This document shows, one piece after another, positions 16,297 through 25,240 of a stretch of 41,753 nucleotides of DNA. This DNA comes from Alistipes sp. (GTDB lineage Bacteria > Bacteroidota > Bacteroidia > Bacteroidales > Rikenellaceae), in the NCBI GenBank assembly GCA_031285345.1, contig JAITWI010000082.1, forward strand, positions 1-41,753, given 5' to 3'. The notes beneath the pieces are model-generated. The model was not told the origin of the DNA, ran no database searches, and was given only the letters and a program-made list of their open reading frames with translations. The position numbers and the translations under genes are program-made. Within the stretch, counting starts at the first letter, position 1; each line of letters starts with the position of its first letter.

Positions 16297-17631
16297 ATGA
16301 CAACTACCGCATTTCAAAAAGTATACACCAAGATCGACAACATCACCAAGGCGACGGTCACCCTGCGCGCCACGGGCGTGGGCAACGACGAACTCGCCAC
16401 GGTGGGCGGCAAATTGGCCCAGGTGGTGAAGATCGCCGGCGACGAGATAACCTTGCAGGTGTTTTCGGGCACCGAGGGCATCGCGACGAACGACGAGGTG
16501 GTTTTCCACGGCGAACCCCCTGTACTGAGGGTTTCGGACGCTCTGGCGGGTCGTTTTTTCGACGCCTACGGCCAGCCTATCGAAGGCGGCGAGCAGCCCG
16601 AGGGCGAAGCGAGGCAGATCGGCGGCCCGACGGTCAATCCGTTCCGCAGGCTTCAGCCGTCGGAACTCATCGCCACCGGGATCGCGGGCATCGACCTTAA
16701 CAACACCCTGGTGACGGGGCAGAAGATCCCGTTCTTCGCCGACCCCGACCAGCCGTACAATCAGGTGATGGCCAACGTCGCCCTGAGGGCCAAGGCCGAC
16801 AAGATCATCCTCGGCGGCATGGGGCTCACCAACGACGACTACCTGTACTTCAAGAACGTGTTCGAGAACGCGGGCGCTTTGGATCGTATCGTGAGCTTTG
16901 TGAATACTACCGAGAACCCGCCGGTGGAACGTCTACTCGTTCCCGACATGGCGCTCACGGCGGCGGAATACTTTGCCGTCGACAAGGGCGAGAAGGTGCT
17001 GGTGCTGCTGACCGACATGACCCTCTACGCCGACGCGCTGGCTATCGTGTCGAACCGTATGGACCAGATCCCCTCGAAAGACTCTATGCCCGGCTCGCTA
17101 TACTCCGACCTCGCCAAGATTTACGAGAAGGCGGTGCAGCTGCCCAACGGCGGTTCGATCACCATCATCGCGGTGACCACCCTCTCCGGCGGCGACATCA
17201 CCCACGCCATTCCCGACAACACGGGCTACATCACCGAGGGCCAGCTGTTCCTGCGCAACGACACCGACACGGGCAAGGTCATCGTCGACCCGTTCCGCTC
17301 GCTGTCGCGCCTCAAGCAGCTCGTGATCGGCAAAAAGACCCGCGAAGACCACCCGCAGGTGATGAACGCCGCGGTGAGGCTATTTGCCGACGCCGCCAAC
17401 GCCAAGACCAAGCTGGAGAACGGTTTCGACCTGTCGGACTACGACGAGCGTACACTCGGTTTCGCAAAAGACTACTCGGAGCATCTGTTGGCGATCGACG
17501 TCAACGTGGCCATCGACGAGATGTTGGACACGGCGTGGAGACTGTTCGGCAAATACTTCTCGCCCGCCGAAACGGCCGTCAAGAAGGAGCTCATAGAGAA
17601 ATACTGGGTCGGCACGCCGACGGCGGTTTAA
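16297..17631 (+). CDS. ntpB: V-type ATPase subunit B
   Basis: The non-catalytic, nucleotide-site-forming partner of subunit A in the V1 head. The 444-residue protein lacks a Walker A motif, as expected for B, and has the family regions VTGQKIPFFADPDQPYNQV, VLVLLTDMTLYADALAIVSN and NGGSITIIAVTTLSGGDITH. It starts 4 bases after subunit A and is followed by subunit D after 17 bases. The length is within the range for bacterial V-ATPase B subunits. The assignment is firm from the sequence and the order A-B-D. Confidence 0.97.
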   Translation: MTTTAFQKVYTKIDNITKATVTLRATGVGNDELATVGGKLAQVVKIAGDEITLQVFSGTEGIATNDEVVFHGEPPVLRVSDALAGRFFDAYGQPIEGGEQPEGEARQIGGPTVNPFRRLQPSELIATGIAGIDLNNTLVTGQKIPFFADPDQPYNQVMANVALRAKADKIILGGMGLTNDDYLYFKNVFENAGALDRIVSFVNTTENPPVERLLVPDMALTAAEYFAVDKGEKVLVLLTDMTLYADALAIVSNRMDQIPSKDSMPGSLYSDLAKIYEKAVQLPNGGSITIIAVTTLSGGDITHAIPDNTGYITEGQLFLRNDTDTGKVIVDPFRSLSRLKQLVIGKKTREDHPQVMNAAVRLFADAANAKTKLENGFDLSDYDERTLGFAKDYSEHLLAIDVNVAIDEMLDTAWRLFGKYFSPAETAVKKELIEKYWVGTPTAV

Positions 17632-17648
17632 GCTACGCGGAATAAGCT

Positions 17649-18290
17649 ATGGCTATTAAGTTTCAATATAACAAGACCGCTCTGGGCGACCTGGACAAAC
17701 AGTTGAAGGTTCGCCGGCGCGCCCTGCCCACCATCAAGAGCAAGGAGAGCGCGCTCAGGGTGGAGGTCAAGCGGGCCAAGACCACGGCCGAAGGGTTCCG
17801 CACGGAGTTGGACGACCTCTCGGCCCGCCACGAATACATGGTGGCGCTGTGGGGCGAGTTCGATCCCGAGCTGGTGCGCATCGACGACGTGCGGCTCGTC
17901 GAGGGCAAGATAGCGGGGGTGAAGGTGCCGGTTTTGGAGGGGGTCGACTTTTCGGAGAAGGAGTATGACCTGTTCTCGTCGCCCGCCTGGACGACGGACG
18001 GGGTGGAACTCGTGAAGAGCATCGGCCGCCTCGTGGTCGAGAGCGCCGTCTATATGCGCCGAGCGGAACTGCTCGACCGTGCGCGCAAGAAGACCACCCA
18101 AAAGGTGAATCTGTATGAGAAGGTGCAGATCCCCGGCTACGAGGAGGCGATATTGAAGATCAAACGTTTTCTGGAAGACGAGGAGAACCTGTCGAAAAGT
18201 TCGCAAAAGATCGTCAAGCAGCGCCACCAGCAGGAGGATAAAAAAATGGCCGCCAAGGCGCTCGAAGCAGGAAAGGAGGCCGCCGCATGA
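17649..18290 (+). CDS. ntpD: V-type ATPase subunit D (central shaft)
   Basis: Subunit D forms the rotating central coiled coil that couples the V1 head to the membrane ring. The 213-residue protein begins MAIKFQYNKTALGDLDKQLK and has the two long helices of the family, an N-terminal one (about 12-65) and a C-terminal one (about 155-210, ILKIKRFLEDEENLSKSSQK), separated by a small globular middle. The C-terminal tail is Lys/Ala-rich. Its stop overlaps by ATGA a 46-codon ORF that leads into the subunit I gene. No subunit F gene is found next to it, although F normally binds D. Confidence 0.93.
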   Translation: MAIKFQYNKTALGDLDKQLKVRRRALPTIKSKESALRVEVKRAKTTAEGFRTELDDLSARHEYMVALWGEFDPELVRIDDVRLVEGKIAGVKVPVLEGVDFSEKEYDLFSSPAWTTDGVELVKSIGRLVVESAVYMRRAELLDRARKKTTQKVNLYEKVQIPGYEEAILKIKRFLEDEENLSKSSQKIVKQRHQQEDKKMAAKALEAGKEAAA

Positions 18291-18427
18291 CGACGAACAA
18301 CACAGCAATAGGTCGCGCGACGGCGAAGCACACAACGGGATGTGAGGCGGCAACGAAGCACATAGCGGAAACGGGCTTTGCCGTGCAAGGAACCGAATCA
18401 AGGAAGGAGGGCTCGCATGATCGTTAA
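18287..18427 (+). other. Possible 46-residue ORF between subunits D and I
   Basis: An ATG overlaps the ntpD stop (ATGA at 18287-18290) and opens a 46-codon frame that ends at 18427, inside the start of the subunit I gene. The product (MTTNNTAIGRATAKHTTGCE...) contains two similar segments, ATAKHTTG and AATKHIAETG, encoded by a degenerate direct repeat at about 18319-18378. The overlaps at both ends would suit translational coupling, but the composition is odd and I know no family. It may simply be a spacer that expanded by duplication. Confidence 0.25.
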
Positions 18428-20240
18428 GATGACAAAATACGCCTTCGTGGTGTTGGAGAGCGATCGCGAGGATTTTCTGGCGCGGTTACAGCAGTTGGGT
18501 CTGGTGGACGTCACCATCACCGGCCGCGAACCCTCGGAGCGCGACGCCGAACTCGTGCGCCTGATCGACTCCCGCCGCGAGGTGGCCGAATATCTGCGCA
18601 CTTTTGCGGCGGAGGCCAAGCTTGGAGCGCCGGAATATGCGGCGACGGGCAATGCGGCGGCTACCGAGAATGGGAAAGTTGAGGCGGGTAAGGGTGCTTT
18701 CGCCGGCAAAGCCTATTCGACTTCCGCCGCGCCATATTCTACTTCCGCCGAGGCGATCGAACGATACGCGGAGGCTCGCGAGGGTCTCGAACTGACCGCC
18801 GCGGAGTTGGCGCGATACAAAAATTTGTTGGAGGAGGTCGCCCCGTGGGGTGAGTTCGATCCGGCTAAGTTGCGCGAACTTGCGCGCCTGGGCGTGCCGA
18901 CGGAAGATATTTTCGCCGAGGCGGGCATCGACACCTCGCAGGGGATAAAACTGCCCGACGAAAGCCCCGCGCAAATGCGCACCCGCATCGCCGAACTCGA
19001 AGCCGAGCGCGACGGATGGAGTGCAAGCATGGTGCGCGCCGCCGCGACCCTTCCCGCCATCGACGCCGAAATCGAGGGGTTGAAAGACAGTTTGCAGTTC
19101 TACCAAACCGCCACGAGCGGCATGGCGGCGGCAGACGGAACCTTAGTGGTGATGGAGGCTTGGGCGCGCGAAAAGCAGGCCGCCGAGGTCGACAAAATGC
19201 TGACGGACTATCCGGGCGTGATCCACCTCAAGGATCGCCCCACGCCACAGGACGACACCCCGGTGGAACTCCACAACTCGCGGATAGTGAGGCCGTTCGA
19301 ATTCATCGGCGAGATGTACGCCCTGCCCAAATACGGCACGATGGACCTCACGCGCTGGTTCGCTCCGTTCTATATGCTCTTCTTCGCGTTTTGCTTGGCC
19401 GACGCGGGCTATGGCCTGCTGATATTCGGCGGCGGACTCGCGCTCACCCTCAAAGGCAAGGACGGAATGAAGACGATAGGCAAGCTGAGCATGTGGTGCG
19501 GCGGCGCGGCGGTGGTGTTCGGGTTTCTGGTGGGGTCGCTGTTCGGGCTCGACATCAAGACGTGGAGCATCTTCGCCGGCAAACCGATATTCTTTCCCAC
19601 CGACAGCATGTTCTTGTTCTCGCTGGCGCTGGCCTTAGGTGTGTTGCACATTCTGTTCGGGCTGACGCTCAAGGCGATAACCCTGGCGCGCGCGTTCGGG
19701 TTGAAGTACGCCATGTCGACCGTCGGCTGGATAGTCACGGTGCTGACGGGCATAGTCATGTTGGCGCCGGGCATGATGGGCATGGAACTCGCCATACCCA
19801 AGGTGGCGCTGTATGTCTCTTTCGGTGTGGGCGGCTTTCTGATGCTGTTCATGAACAATCCGGGCAAGAATCCGCTCGTCAACTTAGGCGGCGGATTGTG
19901 GAATACCTACAACGACATCACCGGCTTTTTGAGCGACGCGTTGAGCTACATCAGGCTCTTTGCGATCGGCCTTTCGGGCGGGGTGTTGGCGATGGTGTTC
20001 AACGACCTTGCGGCGGGCATGAGCGGCGACATTCCGGTCCTAAAGCAGCTCATCATGCTGATAATACTTCTCATCGGCCACGGGCTGAACCTGTTTATGA
20101 GCGCCCTATCGTCGATGGTGCACCCGCTGCGTCTGACGTTCGTGGAGTTCTATAAGAACTCGGGATTCGAGAACACCACCCGCATATTCAACCCCTTGAA
20201 GCAAACGGGGCAAAGAGAGCAAAACGGGGCAGACGAGTAA
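18417..20240 (+). CDS. ntpI: V-type ATPase subunit I (membrane stator, a-subunit homologue)
   Basis: Subunit I carries the ion half-channels against which the K ring turns. The 607-residue protein has a soluble N-terminal half and a C-terminal half of about seven membrane helices (from FAPFYMLFFAFCLADAGYGLL on), including DALSYIRLFAIGLSGGVLAM, the region with the essential Arg (SYIRLFAIGL). The ATG at 18417 (MIVKMTKYAFVVLES) is preferred. Residues about 68-113 (18619-18756) form a low-complexity insert with a repeated YSTSA element that is not typical of the family. It lies 126 bases after ntpD and 95 bases before ntpK. Confidence 0.95.
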   Translation: MIVKMTKYAFVVLESDREDFLARLQQLGLVDVTITGREPSERDAELVRLIDSRREVAEYLRTFAAEAKLGAPEYAATGNAAATENGKVEAGKGAFAGKAYSTSAAPYSTSAEAIERYAEAREGLELTAAELARYKNLLEEVAPWGEFDPAKLRELARLGVPTEDIFAEAGIDTSQGIKLPDESPAQMRTRIAELEAERDGWSASMVRAAATLPAIDAEIEGLKDSLQFYQTATSGMAAADGTLVVMEAWAREKQAAEVDKMLTDYPGVIHLKDRPTPQDDTPVELHNSRIVRPFEFIGEMYALPKYGTMDLTRWFAPFYMLFFAFCLADAGYGLLIFGGGLALTLKGKDGMKTIGKLSMWCGGAAVVFGFLVGSLFGLDIKTWSIFAGKPIFFPTDSMFLFSLALALGVLHILFGLTLKAITLARAFGLKYAMSTVGWIVTVLTGIVMLAPGMMGMELAIPKVALYVSFGVGGFLMLFMNNPGKNPLVNLGGGLWNTYNDITGFLSDALSYIRLFAIGLSGGVLAMVFNDLAAGMSGDIPVLKQLIMLIILLIGHGLNLFMSALSSMVHPLRLTFVEFYKNSGFENTTRIFNPLKQTGQREQNGADE

Positions 20241-20335
20241 GGCCGAACTGACGAACGCTAATCCGACCGAAGCCGGCCGGGAAAATGAATAAAACTTCGA
20301 AAAAAATAACAAACTAAAAAAAAACAACATCAACT

Positions 20336-20785
20336 ATGACAACAGCAATTCTTTTGGCCTACATCGGCGTCTTCTTCATGGTGGGCGTCGCGGGCATGGC
20401 CTCGGCAATCGGCACGGCTATCAGCGGCATCACCGCCGTGGGCGCGATGAAAAAGAACCCCAACGGCTTCGGGTCGTACATGATCCTTTCGGCGCTTCCG
20501 GGCTCGCAGGGTCTCTACGGCTTTGTGGCCTACTTCATGGTGAGCGGCTTTTTGGTGCCGGAGATCACCATGTTTCAGGGCATCGCCATCTTCGGCGGCG
20601 GTTTGGTGATGGGTCTGGCGGCGTTGAGCAGCGCCTACATGCAGGCTCGCGTCTGCGCCAACGGTATCGCCGCTATCGGAAACGGCCACGACGTGATGAC
20701 CAAGACGCTGATTTTGGCCGCGTTCCCCGAACTCTATGCGATTTTGGGTCTGGCCGCGGTGTTCCTCATCAGCATCGCCATTTAA
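20336..20785 (+). CDS. ntpK: V-type ATPase subunit K (rotor ring, probable Na+ type)
   Basis: This 149-residue duplicated-hairpin proteolipid has four membrane helices. The ion-carrying Glu is in LAAFPELYAILG (Glu132). Residues that bind Na+ in Enterococcus hirae NtpK (Leu61, Thr64, Gln65, Tyr68, Gln110, Glu139) align with Leu54, Ser57, Gln58, Tyr61, Gln103 and Glu132 here, within LPGSQGLYGF and SAYMQARVCAN. So the ring has the sodium signature with a Thr-to-Ser change. Only one carboxylate is present per double hairpin, as in pump-type V-ATPases. It is the last gene of the operon, followed by a strong terminator. Confidence 0.95.
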   Translation: MTTAILLAYIGVFFMVGVAGMASAIGTAISGITAVGAMKKNPNGFGSYMILSALPGSQGLYGFVAYFMVSGFLVPEITMFQGIAIFGGGLVMGLAALSSAYMQARVCANGIAAIGNGHDVMTKTLILAAFPELYAILGLAAVFLISIAI

Positions 20786-20804
20786 GCGTTATTTTGAAAT
20801 AAGG

Positions 20805-20836
20805 CGGGCGCCCCGGAGAAGGGCGCCCGTTTTTTG
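20805..20836 (+). terminator. Terminator after the V-ATPase operon
   Basis: A perfect 9-bp GC stem CGGGCGCCC (20805-20813) and GGGCGCCCG (20821-20829), loop of 7, then six T. It starts 20 bases after the ntpK stop. Confidence 0.9.
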
Positions 20837-20900
20837 TTGCAATGTATAGAGTCTGTTAGAAGGTCTATTTAAGCGTTTATTCGGAGGTATGTTAGAGGAT

Positions 20901-22109
20901 TTATTCGAGCCCCAATAGTATTTCCATTCTGCGATTGACCTCGGTGTTGTCCATAATCCCGCCGAATGCCGAAGCCCCGGTTCCGTAGGAGAGTATCGGC
21001 ACCATGGTGGCGGAGTGGCCGCCGGTGGCCCAACGGAACTCCACGCCGCTGTCGGGCAGCAGAAAATTGTCGTCGCCCGAGGGAATCGTCAACCCACCCG
21101 TCTCGTGGTCGGCCACCACTATCACCAGCGTCCCGGGGTGGGCGTCGGCGTAGTCGAAAGCCACTCCTACCGCGTTGTCGAAATCCCTCATCTCACCCAT
21201 CAGCATTCTCGCATCGCCCGCGTGACCCGCGCTGTCGATCCACGACCCCTCGACCATCGCGAAAAATCCTTTGCCCGAGGCTGTTTTCGCGCCATCTGTT
21301 CCGCCGTCCGCCGCCTTGCCTTCCCCCGAAACCCCAGCCGCACCGTTGGCCGTCAGGATTTCGAGAGCCTTCGATGTGCCCTTTGCGAGCATCGACGGAT
21401 CGCGTCCTTCGCCTTCGGAGGTCGTCGCTCCGGCCGTGTCGCCGTTTTGCGAAACATAGGCGGGGATTTCGTCCTCGTTGTAGAGAGCCACCACGTTGCC
21501 GCTCGTCGCCGTTGCGATTGCGGCGAGATTGTCCGCCACGGCGTAGCCTTTGGCTTGGAGCTCTTGCATAAGGTCGCGCCCATCCTCACGGCCCGTCATA
21601 TAGCCGATGCCGCCACCGATAGCCACGTCGACGCCCGAGTCCAACAGTTCCAAAGCGATTGCGTGGTAGTCGTCGCGGTCGGGAGTGTGGGCGTAGAACG
21701 CGGCCGGAGTGGCGTGCTGAATGTTGGTCGTGGCGACAAGCCCGGTGGCGAGACCCGCGGCTTCGGCCTTTTCGAGAATCGTTTGGAGCGGCGCACCGTC
21801 GGGGTCGATCCCAAGATAGCCGTTGGCGGTCTTTTCGCCTGTCGAGTAGGCGGTTGCGGCGGCGGCCGAATCGGTCACGCGGTTGTTGGCCGAAGAGGTC
21901 TTCACCATACCGCCCATCGTCGCGCGCTCCATGTTCAGCGGCCGGTCGCTCGCCATCATCAGCGCGCTGATCTGCGCCGAGCCCATCCCGTCGCCCACCA
22001 TCAGGATGATGTTGCGGACTTCGTCTGGCCGGGCCCCGGGGGTCTGTTGTCCGTTCGCCGCGAGTGCCATAGTCAGCGCCGCCGCGACGAGAATAAGATG
22101 TTTTTTCAT
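20901..22109 (-). CDS. Alkaline phosphatase (PhoA type)
   Basis: This 402-residue protein has a signal peptide (about residues 1-21, ending ANGQ) and hydrolyses phosphomonoesters in the periplasm. The metal site appears as ILMVGDGMG (Asp40). The nucleophile Ser81 lies in VTDSAAAATA, followed by STGEKTANGYLG. Other ligands are in TNIQHATPAAFYAH and, near the C-terminus, VVADHETGGL. The protein is somewhat short and has a Gly/Ala/Ser-rich low-complexity insert (about 21276-21350) before GFFAMVEGSWIDSAGHAGDA, which itself holds family metal-binding residues. It is transcribed alone, convergent with the V-ATPase operon and divergent from rfbD. Phosphate regulation is likely in principle, but no Pho box can be recognised. 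Confidence 0.93.
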   Translation of the reverse strand: MKKHLILVAAALTMALAANGQQTPGARPDEVRNIILMVGDGMGSAQISALMMASDRPLNMERATMGGMVKTSSANNRVTDSAAAATAYSTGEKTANGYLGIDPDGAPLQTILEKAEAAGLATGLVATTNIQHATPAAFYAHTPDRDDYHAIALELLDSGVDVAIGGGIGYMTGREDGRDLMQELQAKGYAVADNLAAIATATSGNVVALYNEDEIPAYVSQNGDTAGATTSEGEGRDPSMLAKGTSKALEILTANGAAGVSGEGKAADGGTDGAKTASGKGFFAMVEGSWIDSAGHAGDARMLMGEMRDFDNAVGVAFDYADAHPGTLVIVVADHETGGLTIPSGDDNFLLPDSGVEFRWATGGHSATMVPILSYGTGASAFGGIMDNTEVNRRMEILLGLE

Positions 22110-22129
22110 GCCGTTTTCAATGTTTTGTA

Positions 22130-22137
22130 CAAATATA
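22130..22137 (-). promoter_or_regulatory. -7 box for alkaline phosphatase
   Basis: Minus strand TATATTTG (TAnnTTTG), 20 bases before the ATG at 22109. No clear -33 TTTG. Confidence 0.5.
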
Positions 22138-22190
22138 GCCTGTTTACCGCCGAAAATACCTATTTTCGTAAAATTAATCGAGATGTAACG

Positions 22191-23219
22191 ATGCGGATTT
22201 TAGTGACGGGTGCCGGAGGGCAGTTGGGGCGCGAACTGAGGCGGTTGGTCGAAACGGAAACCGGAGGCGTTTGCGGAGGCGATGGCGCCCCCGGAGGCGG
22301 CCTCGTGGGGCGCGACCACGATTGGATTTTCGCCGACTCGCGGCGGTTGGATGTAACGAATCCGGAGGCGGTCGCGGCGTTTTGGGAGAGCCGTCGTCCC
22401 GACGCGGTGATCAACTGCGCGGCCTTCACCGACGTGGATGGGGCAGAGGCCGAAAAAGCGAAGGCGTTTGCCGTCAACCGCGACGGCCCCCGGTTTTTGG
22501 CTCACGCGTCGGCTCGCACGGGGGCGCTGTTGCTGCACGTCTCGACCGACTTCGTGTTCGACGGCCGGAGCAAAAAGCCCTACACGGAGACCGACACGCC
22601 CGCGCCGCTCAACGTCTACGGCGAGAGCAAACTTGCGGGCGAGAGGGCTGTGCTGGAGTCGGGATGTCGCGGCGCGGTGGTTCGCACCTCGTGGCTCTAC
22701 TCGCCGTGGGGTCGCAACTTCGTGAAGTCGATCTTGACGGCGGCCACGAACGCTGTTTCCGCCTCCTGTGCCCGGAGCGCCGTCCCCAAACCCGAGCTTC
22801 GCGTGGTGGCCGACCAGATTGGCCGTCCAACCTCGGCCGCCTCGCTCGCCGCGGCCATCGTAAAGATCGTCCCGCCGCTCATGGAGCGCAACGAGCCCGC
22901 CGCGCTATACCACTACTGCGACGCGGGGGACGATAGCCGCGCCGCCGGAGGTGTTAGCCGCGCGGAGTTTGCGGCCGAGATCGTCAGGAAAGCGGGTCTC
23001 GACTGCCGCGTGGTGCCCATAAGTTCGGCCGAATACGCGGCGACCCGACCCGGCAGCGCCACCACCGCGACCGCCACCGCCACCGCCCCAGCTACCGCCT
23101 CCCGCCCCGAATACTCGACCCTCGACACCTCTAAAATAACCCGCGACCTTGGCGTCGTTCCGCCCGCGTGGCGCGACGCCCTCGAAGATTGCATTAAACT
23201 GATATACGATGGACGTTAG
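22191..23219 (+). CDS. rfbD: dTDP-4-dehydrorhamnose reductase
   Basis: RfbD reduces dTDP-4-keto-rhamnose to dTDP-L-rhamnose for surface polysaccharides, in the cytoplasm. The 342-residue product begins MRILVTGAGGQLGRELRRLV with the Rossmann GxxGxxG, and has the catalytic YxxxK (Tyr143-Lys147 in NVYGESKLAGE), VSTDFVFDG and VVRTSWLYSPWGRNF. It is about 50 residues longer than usual because of a Gly-rich stretch (about 24-40) and a Thr/Ala repeat (23048-23102) near the C-terminus. A much longer in-frame extension upstream is only the antisense of the phosphatase gene. The other rhamnose genes (rfbA, B, C) are not here. It overlaps ung by 11 bases. Confidence 0.93.
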   Translation: MRILVTGAGGQLGRELRRLVETETGGVCGGDGAPGGGLVGRDHDWIFADSRRLDVTNPEAVAAFWESRRPDAVINCAAFTDVDGAEAEKAKAFAVNRDGPRFLAHASARTGALLLHVSTDFVFDGRSKKPYTETDTPAPLNVYGESKLAGERAVLESGCRGAVVRTSWLYSPWGRNFVKSILTAATNAVSASCARSAVPKPELRVVADQIGRPTSAASLAAAIVKIVPPLMERNEPAALYHYCDAGDDSRAAGGVSRAEFAAEIVRKAGLDCRVVPISSAEYAATRPGSATTATATATAPATASRPEYSTLDTSKITRDLGVVPPAWRDALEDCIKLIYDGR

Positions 23220-23916
23220 ATTGCCCGCCGCGTGGAAGGAACTGCTGGCTCGGGAGTTCGACAAGCCCTACTTTGGCGACCTGACCGACTTTGTGCGGAG
23301 CGAATACACCGCCGCCGCCCGTCACGCCGCCGCGCCCGAAACCGTCGCCTACGCACCGCCGATCTACCCGGCGGCGCGCAACGTTTTTCGGGCGTTCGAG
23401 AAGTGCGCGTTGGACGAACTCAAGGTGGTCGTCATCGGTCAGGATCCCTATCATGGCCCCGGCCAGGCCAACGGCCTCTGCTTTTCGGTGGACGACGGGG
23501 TGGTGCCGCCCCCCTCGCTACGCAACATTTTCAAGGAGATCGCCGCCGACATCGGAACCCCGCAAACCCTGCGGAACGGCAACCTCGACCGTTGGGCCGA
23601 ACAGGGGGTGCTGCTGCTCAACTCCAGTCTGTCGGTGCGCGAAGGGCAGGCCAACTCGCACTCCGACAAGGGGTGGCAAGTCTTCACCGACGCGGTGGTG
23701 GAGGCGATAAACAAGAACAAACAGGGCGTGGTGTATATGCTTTGGGGGGCATTTGCGCAGAAAAAAGGCGCCGCCATAGACACCGAACGCAACCTCGTAC
23801 TTAAGGCCGCGCACCCGTCGCCCCTGTCGGCACACAACGGATTCTTCGGCTGCCGCCACTTTTCGCGCGCGAACGAATACCTCGAAAGCACAGGCAAAAC
23901 CCCGATAATATGGTAG
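23209..23916 (+). CDS. ung: Uracil-DNA glycosylase (family 1)
   Basis: Ung removes uracil from DNA to start base-excision repair. The 235-residue protein has the catalytic water-activating motif VVVIGQDPYHGPGQANGLCF (Asp79) and the minor-groove/leucine loop HPSPLSAHNGFFGC with its conserved His. VLLLNSSLSVREGQANSH and the VYMLWGAFAQKK stretch also match the family. The start overlaps the end of rfbD by 11 bases and the stop overlaps aroB by 7, so the three are translated from one message. Length and motifs are normal. Confidence 0.97.
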   Translation: MDVRLPAAWKELLAREFDKPYFGDLTDFVRSEYTAAARHAAAPETVAYAPPIYPAARNVFRAFEKCALDELKVVVIGQDPYHGPGQANGLCFSVDDGVVPPPSLRNIFKEIAADIGTPQTLRNGNLDRWAEQGVLLLNSSLSVREGQANSHSDKGWQVFTDAVVEAINKNKQGVVYMLWGAFAQKKGAAIDTERNLVLKAAHPSPLSAHNGFFGCRHFSRANEYLESTGKTPIIW

Positions 23917-24977
23917 AGACCATCGAAATAAAACGCGACCGGCGAGGTCCGTGCCGCATTGTGGTGGGCGACGCTTCGGCGACGTTGCCCGAACTGCTGC
24001 CCGCCGACAGGCGAGTGGTGGCGATAACGGACTCCAATGTTAATGCGCTGTATGGCAGTGTGATGGGTGGATTTGCCGATCGCGTGATAGTCATTCCCGG
24101 CGGCGAGGAGAACAAAAACCTCGCGACGATAGAGACGATCCACCGCCGCCTTGTCGAGATCGGCGCCGACCGAAAGACCTTTCTCGTGGGTCTGGGCGGC
24201 GGCGTGGTCACCGACATCGCCGGGTTCGCGGCCTCTACATATATGCGAGGTTTGGACTTCGGATTCGTGGCCACGTCGCTGATGGCTCAGGTCGACGCGA
24301 GTGTGGGCGGCAAGAACGGGGTCAACGTGGGCGGCTTCAAGAACATGGCCGGAACGTTCGCGCAGCCCGACTTCGTGGTGTGTGACACGGCGACGCTGCT
24401 CTCCCTGCCGCCGAGGGAGTTCCGCGCCGGATTGGCCGAGGTGATAAAGGCCGGCATCGTCGGAGACCCTGTGCTGCTGGAAATCATGGAGACCCACTCG
24501 CCCGGGGAGTTGCTGGTAGACGGCGCGCTTTTGACCGAAACCATCGTGCGTGCGATAGCGGTGAAGGCGTGCATAGTGGAGGCCGACGAGCGCGAAACGG
24601 GTCCGAGACGCAAGCTGAACCTCGGCCACACCGTGGGCCACGCCGTCGAAAAATTGTCGCGCGAACCGAACCGTTCAACCCTCGGGCAGAACCTTAACCA
24701 CGGCGAGGCGGTGGCGATAGGGCTGGCGACGATAGCCGACGTGGCGGTCAAAATGGGCGCGCTCGACCCGCAAACCCGCGACCGCATAGTGCGTGCGATC
24801 GAAAAGGCGGGCCTGCCGACGCGCACGGAGATACCGGCCAAAGATATAATCGCCGCCGTCACCCGCGACAAAAAGATGGATGGAGGCGCGCTCTGGTTGG
24901 TCGTTCCGCGCGCCGTGGGCGACGTGGTGGTCCGCCGCGCACTTCCGGACGAACTTGCCGCGTGGCTGTCGGAATAA
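23910..24977 (+). CDS. aroB: 3-dehydroquinate synthase
   Basis: AroB converts DAHP to 3-dehydroquinate, the second step of the shikimate pathway, using NAD+ and a divalent metal. The 355-residue protein has the expected motifs: GGGVVTDIAGFAASTYMRG (nucleotide binding), TSLMAQVDASVGGKNGVNVG, GLAEVIKAGIVGD, and the metal-binding NLGHTVGHAVE and LNHGEAVAIGL. It starts within the ung stop (7-base overlap). No other aromatic pathway genes are in the window. The length is normal and the ATG is the only sensible start. Confidence 0.97.
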   Translation: MVETIEIKRDRRGPCRIVVGDASATLPELLPADRRVVAITDSNVNALYGSVMGGFADRVIVIPGGEENKNLATIETIHRRLVEIGADRKTFLVGLGGGVVTDIAGFAASTYMRGLDFGFVATSLMAQVDASVGGKNGVNVGGFKNMAGTFAQPDFVVCDTATLLSLPPREFRAGLAEVIKAGIVGDPVLLEIMETHSPGELLVDGALLTETIVRAIAVKACIVEADERETGPRRKLNLGHTVGHAVEKLSREPNRSTLGQNLNHGEAVAIGLATIADVAVKMGALDPQTRDRIVRAIEKAGLPTRTEIPAKDIIAAVTRDKKMDGGALWLVVPRAVGDVVVRRALPDELAAWLSE

Positions 24978-25240
24978 CACGTCGAAATACTGCCGATGGC
25001 CCCCGGAGAGGATCCGGCGGGCAAACCTCCGGGAGAGGGCTCGACAGGCGAACCTCCGAAGAATGGATGCACAAAGGCGACAGAAAAATAGAACGCGAAG
25101 ATAAAAAATCCGCCGTCGCACAAAATATTATGTAATATTTGGACGTTATGATTTTTATTCGGACTTTTGTGAAGACAATATGTGTCCGAAAGCCATAAAA
25201 AAGTAGACGACATAAAATTCCTAACTCCAAAAACAATAGT

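Noticed and set aside
21015-22190. N-terminal extension of the rfbD frame by 392 codons
   Set aside because: Antisense of alkaline phosphatase; the Rossmann motif begins at the ATG at 22191.
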